A stretch of 64,000 nucleotides of DNA from Acanthopleura granulata. Taxonomy: Eukaryota; Mollusca; Polyplacophora; Chitonida; Chitonidae. Position 1 is the first letter of the stretch. Each line of letters begins with the position of its first letter. Of the stretch, positions 41,045 through 53,000 are shown in pieces. The notes beneath the pieces were generated by a model. The model saw only the letters and a program-made list of their open reading frames with translations. It was not told the DNA's origin and did no database searches. The translations under genes and the position numbers were made by a program. Where the stretch lies: assembly GCA_016165875.1 (NCBI GenBank), contig JABBOT010000011.1, positions 6,869,705 to 6,933,704 on the forward strand, read 5' to 3'.

Positions 41045-44000
41045 CTGCAAAAGGTGAAGCAGGTAAACATTCTCGTTTCGTTGTTCTGTGCTTTGCTGTA
41101 GGGGTCGGAGGTTAATGTGTGGTTGAAACTGTGGTTTATAGGTGGAGGATACTTGAGACTTTGGGGTGAAGGAAACCTCCATTTATGGGCAGAGGAAACT
41201 GACTCTGGGGTGAAGGAAACCTCCATTTATGGGCAGAGGAAACTGACTCTGGGGTGAAGGAAACCCCCATTTATGGGCAGAGGAAACTGATTCTGGGGGT
41301 GAAGGAAAATCAAAGTTTATAGGTGGAGAAAAATTTTGAGCTGCGGGAAATCAAGATTCCTGAGTGGAGGAAACCGAGGATTATGAATAAAGGAAACTTA
41401 GATTTTTGAGAGAAGGAAATCACTGTTTAAGGGTGGAGGAACCCAATTCCTCAACATTAAGTTTTCCCATATGAAACGGCACCTTCCAGTGCAATTTTTT
41501 TAATTTGATTTGGAGACAAAACTAAATTGGTTGAATTTGCCACTTTCGGGCCTTCACAAGCGTAATTTATCAGTTGACACAGAACAATGCCTTCAGAATA
41601 TGCTTGAACAAATACCTTGCAAACATGTGAAAAGGTTGAAGAATTACAGTAATTTGATTTTGGGGGTGAAGGAAACGTATACATATATACAACTTATAAG
41701 AAAAGATAATAAATGTTGTGAGCATCAATGATTAAGTGTGACTGCAAAAACAACTAATTTTGAAACCACATGTGATCTATTACATTCCAACTCCAGGGAA
41801 TGGACGGGTATTGATTTATTTCTTTCATTGGTGTTTTACACCATGCTCAAGAATATTTCACTTATCGGACAGGGGCCGGCATGCGGACACTGGGCAGACA
41901 CTAGGGAAAACCCACGGCCATCCGCGATCCTTCCTACGTACAACCAGACAGGAAATCAGTGTAAGCTGGGCTTGAGCTCACAGAAATTGCATTGGTGAGA
42001 GACACTTGTGTCATTACACTGTGCTAGTGCACTATCACCCTCAGCCACCGACTGGTATTGAACCCTTGTAAATGGTTACCTGCACAGAGAAGGCACCCAG
42101 GCTGACGGTGTCGCTATCAGGAAATCCGTCTTCGTGTATGTTGGTGAGGCTGCTCAGTGGGGAGCTGGCATCCTGAAGGAACAGATGAAGACGACACATT
42201 AAAAGGGGTCAATATTAACTACTAAATATCACTGGTCAATCTGACGTCTAATGATCTGCCTTGATATTGGCTAGTGTTTCGGTTAAATAAAAGAAGACAT
42301 CATCAACCTGTTCCACCATTAAGTTTCATCTCGAAGTAGAGCATCATCCAGAACTCACATTTTTAGATCACTGTTTACAGTGACTATACTGAAGAATTTC
42401 TATTTCGAGACTTACATCTTGAATAAATAAAGCAGCTTTGCAAGCTGCAGGCGTAAATCTAAGTACTTGAAGACAAACTGGGTTGGAAGATCGTATTTTC
42501 TGACATTTTCTGCGATATTCACAAACTCCTTTCCCAAACTGTCACTCATGAGCATGCATGTGACATCATTATTATTCCAAACACATCACTGGATGACGCA
42601 CACATTGGTTACATACGATCAATCTTCCCGTGACATCATGACATCACAATTACTTTTGCTCAGAAAGAGAATGAAATGTAAGCATTTACTTTGCACGAAT
42701 TTTGCCAAGCAGCATTCTAAATCCATATATGGCAATGCTCATTACTTTTCGTGCATACATTAACTTTCTTAGCTACAGTCAAAATAGAACCACTTAGAAA
42801 GTTAATTAATGCATAAAAACAGAAAAGATACCTCGAGGGTGACATTTTCTGAGAGCACATAAATCAGATATTCGAGGAAAAATACAGAAGGTTCAGTAAG
42901 ACTTGATAAAACCAAGAAGTTGCTGTAAAAATACGGTATAGTCTTCTTAACTGCTAATAGATGAGAGGCGATTGGGACCAGCGTTTATTGATCATAACTC
43001 CACCGGCCTTGGACCAGTAGACCAGTGTTAACTTTGAGAACAGATTAGATTCAATTGTGCTTTAACTCATATGATCACAGGTACATTTACAAAACAAATA
43101 CCCCTTCTCAGAGGCCCTCCATAAATTCACTCTTTTGCGTTATTTTCAAAATTTATTCTGCTACTTAATATCACTAAAAACAAAACCAAAGCAAAAAACT
43201 CAAAAAACAAATAAACATTTTCAGGATTATGGTAAAAGTAAACAGAATAAAAAAATAAATAAATGGGTTGTCCTCTTTTTTTTTTCTTACGGTGAGGTCA
43301 ATACTGCTGGCCAGTCTCCGGCCTCTCAAGTCACTGCCCGGGGTACCCACATAGGAGCTACTCTCTGGGGGAAACTGACTGAACATGTGGGACATGTTTG
43401 AAATTGCACGCTTTAACTTCCGGGGAGTCTTGTTAAATGAGAAAGCCCTGCTCACTCGTTTTCCAAATCTGTGAAAAACATAAAGCAAATTCATAGTACC
43501 TTTATTCCACGTCAAACTTAGGCACAGATTGAATCAGTATTTTGGGGGGGGGGGTGTGGGGGTGGCGACCGTGGCTCCCTCTGTTAGCGCGCTATCGCAG
43601 CACAATGACCTGAAGCCTCCCACCGCTGCGGTCTCTGTGACTTCAAGTCCAGCTCATGCTGCCTTCCTCTCCGGCCATAAGTGGGAAGGTCTGCCAGCAA
43701 CCTGCGGATGGTTGTGGGTTTCCCCCACCATAATGCTGGCTGCTGTCGTATAAGTGAAATATTCTTGAGTACAGCATAAAAAACAATCAAATAAATAAAT
43801 AAATCAATAAATAAGTATTTTGAACTTGATATGGTCTTACACAAAATGAACTTGATTACAAACTTTTACCAAAATGAGGCAATACAGGTATTTGTAGCAG
43901 TGATTGCAAAGAGAATGACCAAGGAAGATTCACAGATGGGTGCTCAAATTTGATCTGCGACTCCACACAGTGAATCTGCACACAAAAGGAATTGGAAAGT

Positions 44001-47000
44001 TTTAAAGCCTCAGCAGTTTGCATTCTTGTTTTACGTTCCAATGTCTGAGGGGAGTATAAAAATGGAAACAGATGTAAAAAAATCATCAAATTTGAGTGAA
44101 ATGTGGACTGTCAGAGAGAATTTTTTTTCTAGAAGACAAATTTACATGCATGAAAAGCTTTCAAAAGCAGAAAAGTTATTAAAAAAGACAATTACACAAT
44201 AAGACAAGATAAAAACGTCAGTTATCAGTTTTATTTCTATTCTGTTTTGGTACATTTTAGTGTTGGCTTGTCCGTAAAACAGAAAATAAAATTTGTGTTG
44301 CATAATTTTCAATAACACTGAGAAGCATAAAACATATTGCGGTATATTCTCCTGTATTTGCTATGATGTTCATGTAATAAAGCTTCTTACTTGAATGCCT
44401 TGCTGATGGAGTTGGTGCCCATGTCTGTCATGTCAATGTTAAACTCCTTGCCATCCACCTCTGTCATTAAATTCTCCTGCAAAATGTCACGTTCAAACAC
44501 GACAACATTTAACAACACGATTTGGCAAACAGAAAGAAAAGTTGATTTTGGACAAAATTAGATAAAAAAAATTATGTAGCTGATACATAAGTCTTACTTA
44601 AGCCTTATTAAACAAAGAATATTATTAAAAATATTTCACTCATTCAAGTAGTCAAGTTTATGTGCTTTTGTTTCTAAAAAAATATGTGACAGAATATTTC
44701 AAAAATTACAAGTGAGATGAGAAAGGAAAACAGTAACAAGCTATATGCAGATGCATGTTTGAAGATACTCACATAATCTGTCCTGCACAAGGTGTTTGCC
44801 ATATTTTTACTCAGTGCTGTCAGAAAGTCCATTTTCTTGGTCTCATCACAGTCTATCGTAAAACTGTACAGTTTTTCCTTGAATTCACTGTTATTCCTGC
44901 AGATCAATGCAAAGGCGTTTCGACATTCTGCAAGGAAAAACGAAGAATGCAAAATGAGATGACAAATTATTAAATGAAAACCAAAATAATATGAACACTA
45001 GAAAAAAAACCCCTACATACATGAAGAAAAATACAGTGCATGAAAAAACCAAAAATGCAGATGTGAATTAAAACACATTTTTTTCAGTTGGAAATGAATT
45101 GAATTTCAGATGACAATGACAACCTCAGAAAAGAAAACAATAAAAACACAGACAAAAAAAAAGCAAACCCTGAAAACAAGTGAAAACAACCCAGGCTATC
45201 AACAGAGGGTAGTTACCATCAGATTCCACAACATTGAGGACTCTCTTGACAGAGGTGAGAGGCATCATCTCCAGGTGCTTGAAGGCCTTCTGTGGAGTCT
45301 TGTGAGGGGTTTTGTGATGCGGGGACTTCATCTGGTTTAGAGCCTTCATCCTTCGCTTACAGATCTGAGAAAAACAGCAAAACAGCTCAATTATTAAAGA
45401 AGCAGTTGTGGACAGATGTGAAGAAAACAGCAAAGAGCAGAATCATTAAAGAAACTGATGCTGATAGATGTCAAGAAAATGGCAAAACAGCGGAATCATT
45501 AAAGAAACTGATGCTGACAGATGTCAAGAAAATTCCAAAACAGCAGAATCATTAAAGAAACTGATGCTGACAGATGGAAGAAAACGGCAAAACAACAGAC
45601 TTATTACAGAAGCTGTTGTGGACAGATGTGAAGAAAACAGCAAAGAGCAGAATCATTAAAGAAACTGATGCTGATAGATGTCAAGAAAATGGCAAAACAG
45701 CGGAATCATTAAAGAAACTGATGCTGACAGATGGAAGAAAACGGCAAAACAACAGACTTATTACAGAAGCTGTTGTGGACAGATGTGAAGAAAACAGCAA
45801 AGAGCAGAATCATTAAAGAAACTGATGCTGATAGATGTCAAGAAAATGGCAAAACAGCGGAATCATTAAAGAAACTGATGCTGACAGATGGAAGAAAACG
45901 GCAAAACAACAGACTTATTACAGAAGCTGATGTGGACAGATGTGAAGAAAACAGCAAAACAACAGACTTATTACAGAAGGTGATGTGGACATGTCAAAAA
46001 AACAGCAAAACAACAGACTTATTACAGGTGATGTGGACAGATGTGAAGAAAACAGCAAAACAACAGACTTATTATAGAAGGTGATGCTGACAGATGTGAA
46101 GAAAACGGCAAAACAACAGACTTATTACAGAAGGTGATGTGGACAGATGTGAAGAAAACAGCAAAACAAGACTCATTATAGAAGCTGATGTCGACAGATG
46201 TGAAGAAAACAGCAAAACAACAGACTTATTACAGAAGGTGATGCTGACAGATGTGAAGAAAACAGCAAAACAGCAGACTCATTATAGAAGCTGATGCTGA
46301 CAGATGTGAAGAAAACGGCAAAACAACAGACTTATTACAGAAGGTGATGCTGACAGATGTGAAGAAAACAGCAAAACAACAGACTCATTATAGAAGCTGA
46401 TGCTGACAGATGTGAAGAAAACGGCAAAACAACATACTTATTACAGAAGGTGATGCTGACAGATGTGAAGAAAACAGCAAAACAGCAGACTCATTATAGA
46501 AGCTGATGCTGACAGATGTGAAGAAAACAGCAAAACAATACTATTTCCCTTTCTACCAGTGATCTCAGGTCCTCTAAGGCAATAAGTAGTAGACAGCTGT
46601 CATAGGATAAAAATCTATACGTCACATGTGAGTGAGGTTTGTCAGTAACCTCACAAAGGCTGGATGTTCGCTGCATTTTTTTTCACATCCATAAAACTTG
46701 CTGTTATTGAATAGGTAAAACATTCTGAGAATGGAACTCAAAGCTCCACTGAGTGTTCCTAAATCATAGGCTACTTTCTGTGCAAAGTAAAGTACAGAAA
46801 TAATCCTGCTGAAAATCTGTACAAAATGAAGAGAAAAACAAGAAAAACTAATGCTGCACTGAACAATATTTCATCAGGTCATGTCCCAATAGAGCAACAT
46901 GTGTCTACAAATGAAGTGATGTATCAAGGAGTTAAGAAATGACATTCACATGTTACACACATGGGCAGGTGCAAACCAGAGTAATCAAGGGGACATAATC

Positions 47001-50000
47001 CACTCCCCCGCCAGTGCTACTCACCTCGAGACTGTCAGAGAAGAGAAACAGGCTGAGGTGATCTCCCCTTCCACTCAATCCCCCACTGATCTCCATCACG
47101 TCTACCCTCATTTCAAAGTTGCGATGAAATGACAGCAAGTTGGGCTAACGACAAAAAGAGAAAGCAGATAATAATGAAAGTGAAACAACAAAAACAACCC
47201 ACATGGACAGCAAAGTGTGACTGAAAGATCAACAATGGAAGCTCATTGCTGCTGCTCTGTCACACGGTTCATCTCTAATTCACTTGGAAGCTGAAGAAAC
47301 ATTGTCATCTTATGTTGGGTTTTGCCTTCTTATTGGCAATAGAAAAGAGTAAGCAGCGGAGAATTAAATTTCAATTAATTTTTTACACTGTAGATCCATG
47401 GTCTGTTGTGTATATGATAGGCTACAATCACTGACCAAACAGTCGTCTATATCATAAACACAAAAACTGACCAGACAACTGTCTACACCGTGGACACTAA
47501 AACAGGCCAGACGGCTGTCAATATCGCAGAAAACATCACTAACCGGACAGTTGTCAATATCGTAGACGATATCAAACATTGCTACTTTTCCCTCTATTTT
47601 TCTCTTGTCCTCATTGATGTGTCTGAAAATAAATATGAAGACAGACTCTATCAGTTGGTTTGTACACGTGAATTTCAAAGTAATACACATAAACAATAGC
47701 TGAAGTAATTTTGTTCCGCCATTTTCTATGCACTGAAGGTGGATTTTTGAAGACATTTTCATCTTAATATCTTAGAGTTTGTATAAAAATCTGAATGCCC
47801 AACCAAAAAATTAAATGTTTTTCAAGGACTTTCCATGATCAATAAATAACCTACATTTTCCAGCACTTCAAGGACCATTTAAAACTACAATCCTTCATAT
47901 GGTTTCCGTTAATCTAATGGATACTATGTTAATAGCTTATTTATCAGTCCATTTATATCACGATGGAAGATGGTAACACCAACTGAAAAATCGAATACTT
48001 CCAAGGAAATATCAACAAATCAACTCTTTTCAAGACTTTCAAGGACGCCTGTGATGTCCTTGACCTTATGATCTTACGTCATGGCCTCCTTGAGAGCGGC
48101 TAGCGCTTTCTCCACTTTCCCGTGATCAGCATTGGACTTGCTTGTGTGCTTCAGAATATCTGTAGAGTACAACAACAACAAAGAACGAAAAAAATTGCTG
48201 ATAAATTCTCTATATTCTCTATAATGAGTACATTTATTTATTTCAACTTTTTTTTATACTAAATACATTTTATTCATTTCATTGGAATTTCACACCATAC
48301 TCAAGAATATTTGATGGCGAAGCAATTCAGTAGAAGATAATTTTAACACACTTACCATTTAATAGCAGCATAACACTGGGCAACCTTTGCACAGGTCGAA
48401 TCAGAAGCTCTTGTAGAGTCTGTCTGCCACACTCAGGCTTTGTCAAACACCTCTGAAAGAACGTGGAGATATCCATTAAATATTTTTAAAAACTCAATGG
48501 TAATCTCAGGAAATATCTGCTTCCCATTATCAAAGCTGCCATCATGTGAATTATATGTCATTTTCTATGCTGCCATGATTGTAAATTAGTAATCAGTACT
48601 GAAAAACTGCTTGATCACTGAAGACTGTTTACTCAGTCATGTGTTTAAATATTCATCTGACTTGAATGTCCTATCCATTGCCAGTATGCATACAAAGAGG
48701 CAAGGAAACAGAATGGTACCTAGAAGTTGTCTTGTCTGGCTTTTGTTCGCTTTTTTCTTTCTCACTTACCTTCAGAAAAGCATGGAATCTGGGATTTGCC
48801 TTATCACATTTGGCAATCATCTCCTTTGTTTTCTCGAAAAAGTTGATGAAAGGAGGGTAGATTTTACCCAGCTTCTCGGCCTACAGCACAAACAAGTGAA
48901 GAAACAGAACGGACAAAGAGCTCCTTGAAAATCAGACGGTTCCAATACCGTCGAACATGACGAGCATATCAAGAAAACAAATCACAACCTTCTTTCCTGC
49001 GTAGGATTTCTCCACATTTGCTGGGGTCAAATTCCACAAAGTTCTTTTCCTTTTTTTTTTTTTTTTTTTTTTAAATTTGAAACCTCGTCCCCATGCTTAA
49101 GTTTTGGTAGTGGATTCTGACTCAAAAATCAAAAATCAAAATTTAAAACCATTCAAAAGTTTTCTTGTCTGTAGCTCAGTCGGTTAGCGGGCTATCGCCG
49201 CACAATGACCAAAGACTCCCACCAATGCGGTCGCTGTGAGTTCAAGCCCAGCTCATGCTGGCTTCCTCTTCGGCTGTATGTGGGAAGGTCTTCCAACAAC
49301 CTGCGGATGGTCATGGGTTTCCCAAGGGCTCTGCCCAGTTTCCTCTCACCATAATGCTGGCCGCCGTCATATAAGTGAAATATTCTTGAGTACAGCGTAA
49401 AACACCAATCAAATAAATAAATAAATTTGTTTTAAGATAACATTTATAAAGTTGTCAGAATTTCATTTTCTACGCCTTAAAATCTTATACATTTTGACTT
49501 TGACTAATCGATCTCAATCTGTGAACTCACGTGTTTGAGGATGATGTCACCGATAGAGTGGTCTTCTCTCCAGTTGGACAGGATCTCAGCCAGCTCATCT
49601 CGAATCTTGCAGTGCACATCGTAAATCGGAGGGATGTTGCCAAAAATAATCTTGCTTTCTTGCGGTTTCAGAAGAGGTCCATTGTACTGAGATGGCTTTT
49701 CGATTTCTTCTTTGAAAACCTGCAAATAAGATGGAAAGAACCATATAATTTCAATATGTTCATATACTCTGATGTGGAGAGAAATTCACAAATGCAACCC
49801 CTGTATTTATATGATGATTTCTTGTTTTATACCTGAATTTGAAATTCCCCGTCACTGTGCGACACAACAATGAAGTGATTTCATTGCCGCAAATAATCGA
49901 ACATCATACTTCTTTGTTGTTATGCCGCACTGGTCCATACCACTTCTCCAGGGTACTTACCTTTAGAATTGTCTCTAAAATGCCCACATAGTTTTTCTCT

Positions 50001-53000
50001 GTCTGCAGAAGCTCCGTGACAACCTGAAACCTTGGGCTGACCTTGGTCGTGCTCTGAGCTTTGGGCGGAGAGTCAGCAAGAGGCTGGGTGGTGTCTGCAA
50101 ATGGCAGAGGGACAGACTGATTGAATGTTAAAGACGGCAGGGAGATGGACAAATGGACTGTGGTCAATGTAAAAGAACTGTCTGTAGGGGAAACACCCAA
50201 GGTGTTGATGTTCTATAGGAATTTGGTCAGTGTACCCCTCAAACCAGATCTGATAAAAATGTCTAAGACCCTGAATAAACATTCTGATCTTTTCCTTGCC
50301 ACTGGAAGTCATAAGATTTCTCCTGTTAAATTATTCTGAAATTCCACGAAAGAGATCTTGAAATATACTTGACTTTACATTAAGCAAAACTAGATGGATT
50401 TCAACATCCAAGCTTTATATAAAATCTTAATGCAATCTTTTTCAACACTTCACACAAAAAAGACCTTTCATTGTGGGAACAAAAAGTAAGGAGTACACTT
50501 AAGAGAAAAGACTAACCTTGAAGAAAACTGGACTTCTCTGGCGTTCCTGACGCGTCGAGGAAGGAGTTTGGGCTCATTGAGACTCGCTCAAATGAGGGGC
50601 GCTTGGCATACATAAAAGGAGAGTCTATTTCACCCTCGGAGGCCAAGAGAGCGATGTTCTCCTTAAGCCTCTTTCGTTTTCGTGCTTTCGACATGGTTGA
50701 GGTAGGTGTAAACTTGTTCACGTTTTGTGGTTCATTCTGTAAAACAGGTGTGAAGTATTACAGACATCAGTACATAAGAAACAGGAATATTTCAGTTATT
50801 TATTACTTCTGCCCTTTCTCTCTGACCGTACGTGGGAAGGTCCTTTAATAACCTGCAGACGATTGTGGGTTACCGCCGGGCTCTGCCTGGTTTTCTCTCA
50901 CCACAATGATGACTGCCTTCCTAAAAAGTGAAATATTCTTGGGTATGGTGTAGAGCACCAATTACATAAATAAACAGATCATTTACGCAAGGGGTTTGAA
51001 TGGAATTTTGTGCACATTTTGGCCATGAGATAGTGACTAATCCTTTAAATTCTGAAGGTCATCTGGATCTATAACTGTTTTAAAGCACTCCTTCACCAGA
51101 ACAGTTACAACAGAAATGCAAAAAATGCAGAGTATTGTCCCTTCATATGTAGTGTGAAAATTAGTACACAGGTGTGATGATAACTTTGTGCGTAAGATCC
51201 AGCACCAATCCAACATTCTACAAGTGTACAAACCTTGTGTTCATCAAATAAATACATAGTTTCATCTGCACATGCCCCAATCTGAATACTGGCCCAGAAC
51301 CACTGAAACACAAACAAAATCATAAATCTACGAAGAAAGAAACAAAAAACAAAACAATGTTCTATGAGATTGCTAACTGTCCCAACTTTCAAGATTTGAA
51401 TCACTAATGAACCATTACATGAGTGAATAACATTGTCAGGTGAAAACAGAGTGTTAGATATTCCATGCAAAATGCTAAAATTATTACTGGAATGTTAGTA
51501 ATTTTATGAAAAAGGATGACTTCTGAAATCAGTCTCAAGATTCACTACGCCTACTAGTTTTAGGTAAGGCCATGCTTAAAAGTTCGACCTTAACCGAAAA
51601 ATAGGGTCAGTCTGTCAGTAATTCCACTCTTTTTCATTCTGGCTACTGAAAAAGATAGGGACTCTGAAGCACTAAACACCACAAAAAAAAAAAAAAATTC
51701 TTTCCAAGCTATAACTTCACGAATTTATCACTTGTTTTGTAAAACATTGACAACCTCCTAAATGGCCGTCCCTGGTAGTTGATTGACACTTCTTGCGGAG
51801 TGCAAGATATCAGAGACTCACCTCTAATCGCACAACGAACTGCGGGGTGGAAATGGGAGGTAACTCTTTGACAGCATGATCATCTACCACCAGATGCGTA
51901 CAGTCGTCATGGCCGATGGGGGAAAGGGTTCCACCTGAAGGGGAGACAACCAGAGTTCAGAGTCTTCACTAGTCGTAATTCAAAGAGTTCATATGTTATG
52001 CACTGTAAGTAACTGGTTAACTACAGTGCTTCTCAGGGGTCATTTCAACTTGGCCAATTTTTAATATAAAGGTGCATTTTTAGAGGAAAATAAATGCCCC
52101 AAAAATTGACTTTGCTGTCAAAACATCTACTCTTCCTCTAGAATATAATCCTACCATCCAGACAAAACTCAAACATCTTTCTAAGGTCAGCAGATCTCTC
52201 AGAATAAAGCAAAATGTGTAACTTGGACATGGATGAAATTAAGGTCCAAATTTTAATTGTGACCGTAACTCTCTTATGATTAAAACAAGTAACAAGTGTT
52301 TCATTAAAAGAAATAAAAAAAAACAATTTAAACTTCTTGCATCAACTACACATACGATTATGTTAAAATTTTCAATTCAGTCACAAGTCGTTTTGGTCAA
52401 TCGGCCCCAGTGAGCTGCGTAAACAACCAAGACTTGACCAGCTTTGTCACATCCAAAAGTATCTCAATTAAAAAAAAACGAAAAACTCTTTGCCATTCCG
52501 ATATTTGGGGGGTTCATTTGAACAAAAATATCTGGCTACATGTATCTGTGCACCTAAAAATCTTACCATTCTCCAAAGTCATCTCTTCGACATGTTTTTT
52601 CTCTTCTTCTGAAAATCCGTGAAAACTTAAGAAGCACTTGTAGAATGGTTTCATCCGGTGCTTCATCTGATAAAACATAAACACATATTCGTTTTATAAA
52701 CATTTTATATCAGTTCCATGTCATAATTATTCCATAGCCCAAAGAATCTTCCAGAAAATATATAATCAACAACTAATGCCAATATTTTGTTGACAGCTGT
52801 GGTTAATATTTCTTGTACAAATTTTCAAAGCCCCAAGAACTGCTACGCAAAAGACAAGATCATTATCTGTAGCGAATTCAACTGTTACATTCATGCGACA
52901 AAGCAGGACACCTGTAGCATAAAGCTCAACCTGACATATACTAAAAAAAGTAAATGCAGTTTTCAATGGCGTTTACACTAATTCTTAATTCCTTTTTATC

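Noticed and set aside
40907..41101. Plus-strand exon-like frame reading HKYLPVELGPMVMYFVMERF
   Set aside because: The same bases on the minus strand are the last ECT2 exon, with a strong acceptor, correct phase and stop. The plus reading has no flanking coding exons.
45292..46084. Series of plus-strand Lys/Thr-rich frames
   Set aside because: Explained by the ~53/157-bp tandem array in an ECT2 intron; antisense to ECT2 and with no independent support.
49170..49245. tRNA gene on the plus strand
   Set aside because: Box A and box B are good, but the arms do not close into a cloverleaf and it continues into SINE body and tail.
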